A DNA stretch of 54,745 nt from NCBI GenBank assembly GCA_016235455.1, contig JACRKZ010000070.1, positions 1 through 54,745 on the forward strand. The letters are read 5' to 3'. The notes beneath the pieces were generated by a model that saw nothing but the letters and a program-made list of their open reading frames with translations, was not told where the DNA came from and made no database searches. The first letter of the stretch is position 1; every line of letters starts with the position of its first letter. The position numbers and the translations under genes were made by a program. Positions 12,497 through 20,913 of the stretch are shown piece by piece. The DNA is from Armatimonadota bacterium. Its GTDB lineage: Bacteria > Armatimonadota > UBA10988.

Positions 12497-13282
12497 CTAC
12501 CCGACCGCGCGTTCGGCGGCCTTGGCCTGGTCCCATAGCGCGTCCTGCGCGCTCAAGTCGAGCTCGGCCAGCTTGTGCGGCCCACCGGCCTCGACCTCCA
12601 TGGCGCGGAAGCGCCGCTCGAATTTGGCGTTGGCGCCGCGCAACGCGTCCTCGGCGCTGAGACCCAGCGCCCGGCCGACATTGACGACGACGAACATCAG
12701 GTCGCCGAACTCGGCCTCGATCTCGGCCGGGTCGCCCGCGGCCACGGCCTCGTCGAGTTCGGCCAACTCCTCGGCCACCTTGGCCAGCCGGCCCGACTGG
12801 TCAGGCCAGTCGAAACCGATCTTGGCGGCTTTGCGTTGGAGTTCCCAGGCCCGCACCAGAGCCGGCAGACCCTTCGGTACGCCGTCCAGCGTGCTGGCCA
12901 GTGCCTGTCCGCCGCGCTCGGCCCGTTTGGCCTGTTCCCAAACGTCCAGGACCTGCTCAGCATGCTGCACGCCCTCGGTGTCGCCGAAGACATGCGGGTG
13001 GCGCCGTACCATCTTCTCACAGATTCGGTTGCAGACATCATCAATGTCGAACCGACCTGCTTCGGCGCCCAGTTGCGCGTGGAAGACGATCTGCAACAGC
13101 AGGTCGCCCAGCTCGTCGGCCAGATGGTCGAGGTCGCCCGCGTCCAGCTGCTCAAGGGCCTCGTAGGTCTCTTCCAGCAGGTAGCGGCGCAGACTCTGGT
13201 GGGTCTGCTCGCGGTCCCAGGGGCATCCCCCGGGACCGCGCAGCTTACCCAGGATGTCGACCAGGCGGTCGAACGACTCCAC
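12497..13282 (-). CDS. mazG: Nucleoside triphosphate pyrophosphohydrolase MazG
   Basis: House-cleaning NTP pyrophosphohydrolase of 261 residues with two MazG repeats. The first contains the family signature GGCPWDREQTHQSLRRYLLE and the metal-binding EETYEAL and DELGDLLLQIVFHA (ExxE/ExxD type). The second contains KVAEELAELDEA and EAEFGDLMFVVVNVGRALG. The length and arrangement match E. coli MazG. The start is the GTG at 13282, 2 nt after the stop of the upstream foldase gene, so translation is probably coupled. Confidence 0.95.
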   Translation of the reverse strand: MESFDRLVDILGKLRGPGGCPWDREQTHQSLRRYLLEETYEALEQLDAGDLDHLADELGDLLLQIVFHAQLGAEAGRFDIDDVCNRICEKMVRRHPHVFGDTEGVQHAEQVLDVWEQAKRAERGGQALASTLDGVPKGLPALVRAWELQRKAAKIGFDWPDQSGRLAKVAEELAELDEAVAAGDPAEIEAEFGDLMFVVVNVGRALGLSAEDALRGANAKFERRFRAMEVEAGGPHKLAELDLSAQDALWDQAKAAERAVG

Positions 13283-13284
13283 GA

Positions 13285-14376
13285 TCAGTTGCCCTTGCCG
13301 CCCTTGTCGGCCGGCGCGGGGGCCGGCGCCGGAGCGCCCTTGGCCGGCGCGGGCAGGTCGTCAGTGCGCGTCGGGCCAGTCATCTCGGGGGCCTTCTCAA
13401 TGTTCTTCTGCACGTCGCCCGGCACATTGGCCGGTGCGCCCGGGGCGCCGCCGCCAGCGCTGAACATGGCTTCCAGCGAGGACTTGAAGCGCTCCTCGAG
13501 GACCACCACCTGGGCGCCCTTGCCGCACTCGGCGAGCACCTGCTCAGGCTTCTTGCCGTTGAGCGCGATGAACTGCTCCTTGACTTCTTCCTTGATCTTG
13601 GCGAAGTCGGCCTTCTCCGCGGCGTGGCGCGCCGTGAGCTTGACCACAATGTAGCTGTTCTGGATCTTGATCGGCGTCTGGCAGACCTGGTTTTCCTTGA
13701 GCTTGGCCAGCGCCTCGGACAGCGGCTTGACCGCGGGCGGCAGCGTGGCCAGGTCGATCTCCTCAACCAGACCGCCATTCTCCTTGGTCTGTTCGTCCAG
13801 CGAGTACTTGGCGACCAGGCTCTGGAAGACTTCCTGGCTGCTGTTGGCCTCGGCGATGACCTTGGCGGCGACATCGGCCGACGGCACAACGATCTGGCGG
13901 AAGGAGACGCGCTCGGGCTTATCGAACAGCTTGGTGCGGTTCTCGTTGAAGAACGCCTGCAGCTTGCCGTCGCTCAGGTCCAGGCCCTTGGCGCGCAGCT
14001 TGAACACCGCGAGGTCGGTCTGCAACTGCGCCAGGATCGTCTTGTCGTCCTGGCCGGTGGCCTTCATGTAGTCGCGCAACTGCTTCTCGTCGCCCTTGAA
14101 GCGGTCGGCCTTGAGCTTGTCGAAGCGCGCCTGCACCTCCTTGGGGTCGGGCAGGCAGCCTTCGGCCTTGGCGCGTTCGAGCACCATCTTGTTCAAGATC
14201 ATGTCGCGCAGGACCTGCAGGCCGGCCTTCTGCTCAAGCTCCTTGTGGAAATCAGCCCGCGTGATGTCCTGGCCGTTGACCCGGGCCACAACGCTCGAGC
14301 AGCCATTGAGCCCCAAGATCAAGCCTGCCGCCAGCACCAACGCCGCGGCTCGTTCCCATCGCTTTCGCACGTTCAT
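13285..14376 (-). CDS. PrsA/SurA-like peptidyl-prolyl isomerase lipoprotein
   Basis: Extracytoplasmic foldase candidate of 363 residues. A lipoprotein signal (LAAGLILGLNGCSS) places the lipidated cysteine at about residue 26. A SurA-N-like helical region (DITRADFHKELEQKAG and onward) is followed by a parvulin-type rotamase domain (ERVSFRQIVVPSADVAAKVI through VCQTPIKIQNSYIVVKL). It ends with a low-complexity Ala/Pro/Lys tail (GAPAPAPAPADKGGKGN), probably disordered. It heads a leftward foldase-mazG-rqcP group. Assignment to PrsA versus SurA cannot be made. Confidence 0.85.
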   Translation of the reverse strand: MNVRKRWERAAALVLAAGLILGLNGCSSVVARVNGQDITRADFHKELEQKAGLQVLRDMILNKMVLERAKAEGCLPDPKEVQARFDKLKADRFKGDEKQLRDYMKATGQDDKTILAQLQTDLAVFKLRAKGLDLSDGKLQAFFNENRTKLFDKPERVSFRQIVVPSADVAAKVIAEANSSQEVFQSLVAKYSLDEQTKENGGLVEEIDLATLPPAVKPLSEALAKLKENQVCQTPIKIQNSYIVVKLTARHAAEKADFAKIKEEVKEQFIALNGKKPEQVLAECGKGAQVVVLEERFKSSLEAMFSAGGGAPGAPANVPGDVQKNIEKAPEMTGPTRTDDLPAPAKGAPAPAPAPADKGGKGN

Positions 14377-14432
14377 GTCTCCTCGTTGGCCTCTGCCACT
14401 TCGGCCGGCCGGCCACCCGGGTGGCCCGGTCG

Positions 14433-16205
14433 CTAGCCCGCGGGCATGTCAAGGCCCGGTTGATAGCCTCGCACCTGATTGCGGCCGCCGTGCTTGGCGG
14501 CATACAAAGCCAGATCCGCCATACCCACCAGACCATCGAGTGTGTCCGTGTGGTCAGGGTAGCTGGCGTGGCCGACACTCACCGTGATGCGCAGCGGCTC
14601 GGCCCGGCCGGCGTCGAAGGCAAAGGCCTGCGTCGCTTCGCGAATGCGCTCGCCAGCCATCTGCGCGCCCTCGTCGTCGGTTTCCACGAGCAGCGCGACG
14701 AACTCCTCGCCGCCATAGCGAGCGATGACATCGTCCTTGCGTCCGTAGCGCCGCAGCAGTCCGGCCAGCCCGACCAGCACCTGGTCGCCCATCTGATGGC
14801 CGTAGGTATCGTTGATGCTCTTGAAGTGGTCGATGTCGATCATCATGACCGAGAGCGGCCGCTTGTAGCGCACGCAGCGACTGATTTCAGCGTCCACCTG
14901 CTCCTCAAAGTAGTTGCGGCGGAACAGCTTGGTCAACGGGTCAGTGACCGCCAAGCGCTGCAACGTTTCATAGAGCCGCGCGTTTTCGATGGAAACCGCG
15001 GCCTGGCTGGCCAGTAGCGCCAGGTTGTCGCGGTCACGCGGCGTGAAGATGGCGTGGTTGATCTTGTTGTTGACGTTCAGCACGCCCACCACCTCGGTGC
15101 CGATCAGCAGTGGCACGGAGAGCAACGAGCGGTTGCTGTACTTGCGACTCTGCTCGCCGGCCCGCTGCGGCCGGAAGAAGCGGCTGTCCTGGGTGATATC
15201 CTCGATCAGCAGCGGCTCGCCGTGCTCGGCCACCCAGCCGGCCACCCCTTCGCCGGGCACGATCTTGGCGCCGGCGACGACTTCGTCGGGCAGGCCCATG
15301 GCGTGCAGGATGCGCAGTGACTGCTTGTCGTCGTCGAACAGCATGAGCGAGGCCATGCCGCAATGCAACAATGTGCAGGAGCTGTCCACGATCTTGGACA
15401 GCAGCCGGTCGCGCTCGAGCGAACTGCTGAGCTCGCGGCTGATGTCGCACAGCACCGACAGCTCTTCGACGCGCTGCTGCAGATCCTCATAGACCCGCAC
15501 GCCGCGCAACTGACCGGCGGCATGGTCGGCGAAGGCCTGCAAACGGTCGACCTCGGCCTCGGTCACCGTCTGCTCGACGGGTCGCTCCACGCACAGCACG
15601 CCAAGGCAACCGCTGTCGCTCGATAGCGGCACGGCCACCAGCAGGCGGCCACGCGCATCGCTCTCGGGGTTCGGCGTGAAAAACTCGCAGGAGGAGGTGT
15701 CGGGCACGATCTGCTGCTGGCCGGTGGCGTAGACGCGGCCGGCGACGCCCTCGTCGACGCCCAGCACGAAGCTCTGGCGCACCGAGTGCCCGTGCGCGCG
15801 GGCCGCGGCCATGCGCAGGCAGGTGCCGGTCTCGTCCGGCTCGAGGATGGTGCCCTTCTCCGCGCCGAACAGCTCCATGGCGCGATCCAGCACCGCCTGG
15901 CGCAGGTCGGCCGTAGTGGCGCCTCCGCTGACCAACAGCGTCAGGTCGAGCACGAACTGCTTGGGCACGCCACGCGCCGTCAGCGCATCCACGCTGGAGC
16001 CCATGCCGCGCTGCGTCGCGTCGTACTCGGTGAAGTCGTCCTGCAGTTCACGCGCGGCGCGCGCGGTTTCCTGATAGATGTCAGCCCGGCCCTCACTCAC
16101 GGACAGGAGTCGCTCCTGCTCGCGTTGGGTATCGACATCCTTGGGGAAACGGCCACCGAATGTGTCCTGAGTGTCCTTATTCTGCATGTTGGGTTCGTCG
16201 GACAT
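14433..16205 (-). CDS. GAF-GAF-GGDEF diguanylate cyclase
   Basis: Soluble 590-residue sensor cyclase making c-di-GMP from GTP. The N-terminal ~100 residues are polar with no membrane helix. GAF 1 spans about residues 105-240 (LVSGGATTADLRQAVLDRAM through LGVLCVERPV) and GAF 2 about 255-410 (ELSVLCDISRELSSSLERDR through VGVLNVNNKINHAIF). The GGDEF domain spans about 425-580, with active site RYGGEEF and an upstream inhibitory I-site RKDD five residues before it, so product inhibition is likely. GAF ligands are unknown. A GGGGGAGG ribosome site precedes the ATG. c-di-GMP could tie into the motility and pilus genes nearby; that is inference. Confidence 0.95.
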   Translation of the reverse strand: MSDEPNMQNKDTQDTFGGRFPKDVDTQREQERLLSVSEGRADIYQETARAARELQDDFTEYDATQRGMGSSVDALTARGVPKQFVLDLTLLVSGGATTADLRQAVLDRAMELFGAEKGTILEPDETGTCLRMAAARAHGHSVRQSFVLGVDEGVAGRVYATGQQQIVPDTSSCEFFTPNPESDARGRLLVAVPLSSDSGCLGVLCVERPVEQTVTEAEVDRLQAFADHAAGQLRGVRVYEDLQQRVEELSVLCDISRELSSSLERDRLLSKIVDSSCTLLHCGMASLMLFDDDKQSLRILHAMGLPDEVVAGAKIVPGEGVAGWVAEHGEPLLIEDITQDSRFFRPQRAGEQSRKYSNRSLLSVPLLIGTEVVGVLNVNNKINHAIFTPRDRDNLALLASQAAVSIENARLYETLQRLAVTDPLTKLFRRNYFEEQVDAEISRCVRYKRPLSVMMIDIDHFKSINDTYGHQMGDQVLVGLAGLLRRYGRKDDVIARYGGEEFVALLVETDDEGAQMAGERIREATQAFAFDAGRAEPLRITVSVGHASYPDHTDTLDGLVGMADLALYAAKHGGRNQVRGYQPGLDMPAG

Positions 16206-16358
16206 GGGGTCGGCCTCCCCCGGCGAGCCATCCTACCACACGGCCGGTCATGTGGCAACGCACTACGAGGCGCCCAACGCAACACGGCGGTCGCGATTCT
16301 CGCCCCTTGCGCGGTGGGTGCCGAAGCGCTTACGATCCGTCGCACAGGCGGATGCGGC

Positions 16359-17255
16359 ATGGCGGTTCTGGTCATCGGAAACACCTACAGCGGCGGCGGG
16401 CGGGGGCATCAGCGCGTGGCCGAGATCGCCCGCCAGCTCGGCGCGGACACCGAACTGGCGCGATGGTCAGGCCATGCCCAGGAGCTGGCCACGAACCTCG
16501 CCTCCGGCTACGAGGTGGTGGTGGCCGCGGGCGGCGACGGCACCGTCCACGAGGTGGTCAACGGACTCATGGCGGTGCCCAGCGACCAACGCCCTGCGCT
16601 GGGCCTGGCGCCGCTGGGCACCGGCAACGACATTGCCCGCAACCTGGGCTTGACCCAGCCGCACCAGGCAGTCGAGGCCATCACGGCGGGCCACACGCAG
16701 GGCCTCGATCTGTTCCGCGTCGAGTGCCACGACGAGTACGGCCGACCGAAGCTGGTGTGGGGCGTGCTCAACTGCGGCATCGGCTACGGCGCCGAGGTCG
16801 TGCGCCGCACCTCGCAACGCATGAAGCGCGTGGCCGGGCCGGCGCTGGCCTACTTGTGGGGCACGCTCAGCACCTTGGCCACCTGGGACAGTCCCTCGAT
16901 GACGCTCACGGGCGACTTCGGCCGACGCCGCGGGCGCGCTTTCTTCGTCTCGATGTGCAACGGCGAGTGGGAGTGCGGCGCCTCGTTGCGCATCGCGCCC
17001 GGCGCGCTCATGACCGACGGCGTGTCGCACCTGGTGGTCGTTCGCCACGCGCCGCGGCCCATGCTGGCGCTGCGGCTGCCGTTGTTGGGCTCCGGCCGGC
17101 ATATCCACCTGCCGCAGGTCACCTATGTCGAGACCAACACGCTGGGCGTCGCCTGCGAACGGCCGGTGGGTCTGCAATCCGATGGCGACGTGGTCGGCTA
17201 CACGCCCTGCGCCGTGCGGCTGGTACCCGCGGCGCTGCGGGTGCTGGCGCCATGA
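16359..17255 (+). CDS. Diacylglycerol kinase family lipid kinase (YegS/DagK-like)
   Basis: A 298-residue kinase of the DAGK catalytic family. NTYSGGGRGHQRVAEIA opens the nucleotide-binding region; the hallmark VVVAAGGDGTVHEVVNGLM and the LAPLGTGNDIARNLG loop follow. The C-terminal beta-sandwich ends in PVGLQSDGDVVGYTPCAVRLVP, where the usual '..DGE' is DGD. It probably phosphorylates diacylglycerol or a related lipid in membrane turnover. The ATG at 16359 begins directly at the Rossmann-like strand; the frame is open upstream but encodes unrelated sequence. Its stop overlaps the start of the next gene (ATGA). Confidence 0.9.
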   Translation: MAVLVIGNTYSGGGRGHQRVAEIARQLGADTELARWSGHAQELATNLASGYEVVVAAGGDGTVHEVVNGLMAVPSDQRPALGLAPLGTGNDIARNLGLTQPHQAVEAITAGHTQGLDLFRVECHDEYGRPKLVWGVLNCGIGYGAEVVRRTSQRMKRVAGPALAYLWGTLSTLATWDSPSMTLTGDFGRRRGRAFFVSMCNGEWECGASLRIAPGALMTDGVSHLVVVRHAPRPMLALRLPLLGSGRHIHLPQVTYVETNTLGVACERPVGLQSDGDVVGYTPCAVRLVPAALRVLAP

Positions 17256-17866
17256 GTCCGCGCTGCCCGCAATGCGGTGCCGGTCCCGGACCCATCGAGT
17301 TGCCTGTGTGCCCCCGCTGCGGCACCCGTCTGGCCGCGCCGCCAGCGGCGGCCCCCGTCGCCGAGCCGGCAGCGCAGGCGGAGCCGACCAGCGAGAGCCG
17401 CGCCACGCTGGCGGCACGCTACTTCACGCCGGCCGTCGCCTATCGGCCCTCGCTGCTGGGCTACCTGGTAGAGCTGGGCGCACCCTACCTGATTCCCGCC
17501 GCCACCTACGCGCTGACGCTGACCGCGGATGGCAGCAATGCGCCGAGCTGGCTGTGGCTGCGCTGGGCGAGCACCGCGCTGGCCGTGGTCGTCTGCCTGA
17601 CCGTGGCCGTGGCCAGGCGCCCGGGCCGGCTGGCCATCGTGCTCGACGCGCGCGGCGTGCGGTCGACGCGTGGTCGCCACGGCTGGCCTGAGCTGCTGTC
17701 CGTGAGCCTGGCGCACAACCCGCGCGGCTCGCGCGTGGAGGCCCTGCACCTGGCCTGGCGCGATGGCTCGCGCACCGCCATCCCGCGCCAATTGGCCGCC
17801 ACCGCCCGGCTCAGTTCGCTGCCCAACCTGGCCGCGTTGCTGGACGAGGTGCGCCGCGCGCCTTGA
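17252..17866 (+). CDS. Zinc-ribbon membrane protein of unknown function
   Basis: A 204-residue protein not recognised beyond its parts. The N-terminus carries a zinc ribbon (CPQCGAG-x7-CPRCGTR), then an Ala/Pro/Glu-rich linker (residues 30-50). Two hydrophobic segments (about 75-95 and 100-120) follow, then a soluble C-terminal domain (RLAIVLDARGVRSTRGRHGW and onward) reminiscent of small bacterial PH-like domains. It overlaps the lipid kinase gene by 4 nt and is surely in the same transcript. Confidence 0.7.
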   Translation: MSPRCPQCGAGPGPIELPVCPRCGTRLAAPPAAAPVAEPAAQAEPTSESRATLAARYFTPAVAYRPSLLGYLVELGAPYLIPAATYALTLTADGSNAPSWLWLRWASTALAVVVCLTVAVARRPGRLAIVLDARGVRSTRGRHGWPELLSVSLAHNPRGSRVEALHLAWRDGSRTAIPRQLAATARLSSLPNLAALLDEVRRAP

Positions 17867-17906
17867 CCGCGACCCTGCCGTGCCTTACCTTTGGGCAGGC
17901 GTGAGG

Positions 17907-18245
17907 GTGTCGATAGCTGTGAGACATTGGCTCTATCTGGCCTTGGCCATCGGTTTCGAGGTCTGTGGCACGCTCTCCATGAGACTGTCCAACGGCTTCC
18001 AGAATCTGCGTTGGTCAGCCGCCATGGTGCTGCTCTATCTGGTGTGCTTCGGCTTCCTGGCCATGGCGGTGAAGGTCATTCCCGTCAGCGCCGCCTACGC
18101 CATCTGGTCCGGCCTGGGCACCGCGCTGGTGGTGCTGGTGGGCATCGTCCAGTTCCACGAGTCCGCCCACCCGCTCAAGCTGCTGTCCATTGCCCTCATC
18201 GTGGTCGGCGTGGTCGGCTTGAGGTTGGTCGGCAGCGAGCACTAG
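17907..18245 (+). CDS. SMR family transporter subunit (with essential glutamate)
   Basis: Small multidrug resistance-type protein of 112 residues with four membrane helices. Family marks: WLYLALAIGFEVCGT, where E18 is the membrane-embedded carboxylate equivalent to EmrE E14; the conserved YAIWSGLGTALV; and GVVGLRLVGS at the end. SMR proteins exchange cations, or guanidinium in the Gdx group, for protons as dimers. The start is uncertain: GTG at 17907 is used (GGGCAGG about 7 nt upstream), but GTG at 17901 or 17919 is possible. It is paired with a second SMR gene 28 nt downstream, the usual sign of an obligate heterodimer. Confidence 0.85.
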   Translation: MSIAVRHWLYLALAIGFEVCGTLSMRLSNGFQNLRWSAAMVLLYLVCFGFLAMAVKVIPVSAAYAIWSGLGTALVVLVGIVQFHESAHPLKLLSIALIVVGVVGLRLVGSEH

Positions 18246-18273
18246 TCGCACTCCGGGAGCAAGGTTGACGCTG

Positions 18274-18615
18274 ATGATGTTCGGCATCGCGCAGCATTGG
18301 TTGTACCTGGGCCTGGCCATCGGCCTGGGGGTCTGCGGCACGCTATGCATGAAGGAATCCCACGGCTTCAGGCAGCACCGCTGGTCGGCCGCCATGGTCA
18401 TCTTCTACCTGCTGGGCTTCTCCTGCCTGGCCATGACCGTCAAGGTCATCCCCATCGGCACCACCTACGCCATCTGGTCAGGCATGGGCACGGCGATGAT
18501 CGCCCTGGTCGGCATCTTCCACTACCATGAGCCCGCACCGCCCCTGAAGATCCTCTCCATCGCGCTGATCATCATCGGTGTCGTGGGCCTCAATCTGGTC
18601 GGCAGCAGTCACTGA
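18274..18615 (+). CDS. SMR family transporter subunit lacking the essential glutamate
   Basis: Second SMR subunit, 113 residues and four helices, very similar to its upstream neighbour (WLYLGLAIG, CGTL, YAIWSGMGTAMIALVGIF, VVGLNLVGSSH). At the position of the family's essential glutamate it has Gly (G19, codon GGG; the partner has GAG). An aspartate or glutamate is not found one helix turn away; the nearest Glu is 9 residues later. Aromatic and WSG residues are kept, so the protein is not simply decayed. It probably works only as the partner of the first subunit. A TTG at 18265 is an alternative start. Confidence 0.85.
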   Translation: MMFGIAQHWLYLGLAIGLGVCGTLCMKESHGFRQHRWSAAMVIFYLLGFSCLAMTVKVIPIGTTYAIWSGMGTAMIALVGIFHYHEPAPPLKILSIALIIIGVVGLNLVGSSH

Positions 18616-18645
18616 GCGCCGCGAGCCCCGACAGCACTCAGTGAC
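18608..18645. terminator. Bidirectional hairpin between SMR and lactonase genes
   Basis: Perfect 9-bp inverted repeat (GTCACTGAG 18608-18616 / CTCAGTGAC 18637-18645) that spans the stop codon of the second SMR gene and lies between two convergent genes. The ~20-nt loop is GC-rich and may fold further. No U-run. Confidence 0.45.
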
Positions 18646-18664
18646 GTGCCTCTGACCGACGCGG

Positions 18665-19792
18665 CTACGGCTTGACGGGCGCGAACCGCACGCACACCGG
18701 CGCGGGCACCTTCACCGGCTGGCCCTGCTGCGTGAGCTTGCCGGTCGCCGCATCCACGCTGAACACCACCAGGTCGTCGGTGTCCTGGTTGGCCGCGATG
18801 AGCCATCGCGCCGACGGGTCCAGGGCGAAGTTGCGCGGCGTGCGGCCGCCGGTGCTCTGGTGCTGCACCAGCGTCAGCCGGCCTGTATCCTGCGCCACGG
18901 CGTAGACCGCTATGCTGTCATGCCCGCGGTTGGAGCCGTACAGGAACTTGCCGCTGGGGTCGAGGTGTATGTCGGCGCAGGTGCTGCTGCCCTGCCAGTC
19001 GGCGGGCAGCGTCGGCACATGCTCCACCTCGGTCAGCGCACCGGTGACGGCGTCATAGGCGAAGCAGGTGATGGTCGAATCCAACTCGTTGATGACGTAG
19101 GCAAACCGGCCGTTGGGCGCGAAAGCCATGTGGCGCGGCCCGGCACCTGGGTGCACCGCGGCGAAGGCGGGCGCGTTGGGCACCAGCTTGCCCTGCTCGT
19201 CCGGCCGGTAGATCATGATCTTGTCGATGCCCAGGTCGCAGACGTAGACCCGGCCGCCGGTGGGATCGAACGTCGCCGAGTGCGCGTGGACCTTCTCCTG
19301 CCGCTTGGGGTTGGGCCCCTTGCCCTCGTGCTGCACGAGATCCGCCGCCTCGAGCACCTCACCGTTGGAGCCGAGCGGCAGGCTGACGACACTGCCGCTG
19401 CCGTAGTTGGCGGCGACCACCAGCCGGCCGCTGGGCGCCACGGCCACGTGGCAAGGGCCAGAGCCCTTGGCCGAGGCCTGGCTCAGCAGCGTCAAGGCGC
19501 CGGTGGCCGGATCGACGGCAAAGGCGCTGACGCTGCCCTGCGGCTTGCTCCAGTCCTCATTGGCGGCATAGAGCCGAGTGCCGTCGGCATTGGTGGCCAC
19601 AAATGACGGACTCGCCACCTTGCCGCGATAGCCGGTATCCGTAAGCGTGCCGTTGCCCGCGTCGAAGCGATAGACGTAGACGCCCTCGCTGCCGCGCTGG
19701 CTGTAGGTACCGATGTAGACGAGCATGGAATCCTTCCCTGCCGGCTGAGCGACGGTCATCCCCGCCACCAGCCACAATGACCAGAGCGCCAT
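18665..19792 (-). CDS. Lactonase family seven-bladed beta-propeller (6-phosphogluconolactonase-type), exported
   Basis: A 375-residue protein of the YbhE/Pgl lactonase fold. Repeated blade motifs are visible: MLVYIGTYSQRGSEGVYVY near residue 24, GSGPCHVAVAPSGRLVVAAN, GPNPKRQEKVHAHSATFDPT, GPRHMAFAPNGRFAYVINEL, and GRTPRNFALDPSARWLIAANQ. An N-terminal hydrophobic segment (ALWSLWLVAGMTVAQ) suggests export, so a role as cytosolic 6-phosphogluconolactonase is doubtful; many exported relatives have unknown substrates. The ATG at 19792 has GGAGGAG just upstream. Confidence 0.85.
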   Translation of the reverse strand: MALWSLWLVAGMTVAQPAGKDSMLVYIGTYSQRGSEGVYVYRFDAGNGTLTDTGYRGKVASPSFVATNADGTRLYAANEDWSKPQGSVSAFAVDPATGALTLLSQASAKGSGPCHVAVAPSGRLVVAANYGSGSVVSLPLGSNGEVLEAADLVQHEGKGPNPKRQEKVHAHSATFDPTGGRVYVCDLGIDKIMIYRPDEQGKLVPNAPAFAAVHPGAGPRHMAFAPNGRFAYVINELDSTITCFAYDAVTGALTEVEHVPTLPADWQGSSTCADIHLDPSGKFLYGSNRGHDSIAVYAVAQDTGRLTLVQHQSTGGRTPRNFALDPSARWLIAANQDTDDLVVFSVDAATGKLTQQGQPVKVPAPVCVRFAPVKP

Positions 19793-19892
19793 GGCACTCC
19801 TCCCGCACCGCACTTCGCCGGGCCGCGGGCAACACCTGCGGTTGACAGCGAAGGCTCCCTGGATAACCCTATCGTTCGACAAGGAGCGGTAG

Positions 19893-20207
19893 ATGCCGAT
19901 CGTGCGTTTCGAGGGTTCGGACAAATCGATCGAGGTGGGCAAGGGATCCAACCTGCGCCGCGCCCTGCTTCTGGCCGGCATGAGCCCGCACCAAGCCGTC
20001 TACCGGGCCATGAACTGCCAGGGCATGGGCCTGTGCGGCACCTGCTGGGTGCGCGTGGCCCAAGGCGAGGAGAACCTCTCGCCGCCCACCAAGATGGAGC
20101 AGTACAACATCCGTCGGCCGCTGGCCCACGGCCACCGGCTGTCGTGCCAGACGCGCGTCTACGGCGACTGCGTCATCGCGCTGCAGAAGCCGCCAACCAA
20201 GGATTGA
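19893..20207 (+). CDS. 2Fe-2S ferredoxin
   Basis: Electron carrier of 104 residues with the beta-grasp fold and four cluster cysteines in a C-x5-C-x2-C spacing (NCQGMGLCGTCWVRV) and a fourth in RLSCQTRVYG. This is the vertebrate/bacterial adrenodoxin-like spacing rather than the plant C-x4-C-x2-C. A good ribosome site (AAGGAG) precedes the ATG. A TTGACA at 19842-19847 could be a -35 element, but no convincing -10 follows at the right distance. It ends only 16 nt before the first gene of the ATP synthase operon and is probably co-transcribed with it. Confidence 0.9.
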   Translation: MPIVRFEGSDKSIEVGKGSNLRRALLLAGMSPHQAVYRAMNCQGMGLCGTCWVRVAQGEENLSPPTKMEQYNIRRPLAHGHRLSCQTRVYGDCVIALQKPPTKD

Positions 20208-20223
20208 CGCCGCTCTCGGGCAG

Positions 20224-20445
20224 GTGAACCGCGTGTTTGACCGTGAGGCAGTTCGGGCGCTGGGCCAGTTTGGCGCCTTGGGCTTCACCCTGGCGGCTGG
20301 CGTGATGCTGTTCGCCGCCGCGGGCATGTGGGTCGACCGGCGATTCGACTGCGCCCCGGTCGGCGTTGCGGTCCTCGGTCTGCTGGGCGCCGTGCTCTCG
20401 CTGGTCAAGCTGGTGCGTGACGTGCAGCGCCAGACCGATCACTGA
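20224..20445 (+). CDS. atpZ: ATP synthase-associated protein AtpZ-like
   Basis: A 73-residue protein with two hydrophobic helices (LGQFGALGFTLAAGVMLFAA and GVAVLGLLGAVLSLVKLV), characteristic of AtpZ/putative F0F1-ATPase subunit. AtpZ and AtpI are accessory membrane proteins encoded at the head of many atp operons and implicated in c-ring assembly or Mg2+/Ca2+ handling. The start is GTG at 20224 with GGGCAGG upstream. First gene of the atp operon proper. Confidence 0.75.
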   Translation: MNRVFDREAVRALGQFGALGFTLAAGVMLFAAAGMWVDRRFDCAPVGVAVLGLLGAVLSLVKLVRDVQRQTDH

Positions 20446-20474
20446 GTCCACCCCGCCAAGGATTGCCCATCATC

Positions 20475-20909
20475 ATGCGTCCCCTCGATGAGGATTTCGT
20501 CAAGCGCGTCCGTGAGACGTCCCTGGTCCTGGCCGGGGTGGGTTTCCTGACGCTGGCCTCGATGCACGCCGCCTTGCCGGCGCTGGCCAGCTACGCCGCT
20601 GGCGTCGCACTGTCGCTGCTGGTCTGGTATTCGGCTGAGCAAGCCGGCAGGCGACTCGGCGCCGAGATGGTTTCTCGCCGCGAGAAACTCCTCTTCGGCG
20701 GGCTCTATCTGGCCAAGTACGGACTTGCCGCTCTGGTCATCTGGAGTCTGCGGCGTGCGGACCTTGTGGACGGACTCGCGTTCACTGGGGGCTTTTCAAT
20801 CCCGCTGCTAACCGTTATGCTCAAGGCCTTTGGTTGGCAGACGTTGAGCCACGAGGTCGATCCCGTGCCGTTCTACTCACGATCTCGCCGTCCACGGAAG
20901 GTTGGTTGA
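20475..20909 (+). CDS. atpI: ATP synthase subunit I (AtpI-like)
   Basis: A 144-residue, four-helix membrane protein. Hydrophobic stretches are around residues 15-33, 37-55, 75-92 and 102-118, and the end is basic (SRSRRPRKVG). Its position between atpZ and atpB and its topology fit the AtpI family, which helps assemble the c ring. Sequence identity to known AtpI is not obvious by eye. ATG 20475 is used; AAGGA lies 12 nt upstream. Confidence 0.7.
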   Translation: MRPLDEDFVKRVRETSLVLAGVGFLTLASMHAALPALASYAAGVALSLLVWYSAEQAGRRLGAEMVSRREKLLFGGLYLAKYGLAALVIWSLRRADLVDGLAFTGGFSIPLLTVMLKAFGWQTLSHEVDPVPFYSRSRRPRKVG

Positions 20910-20913
20910 GCCA

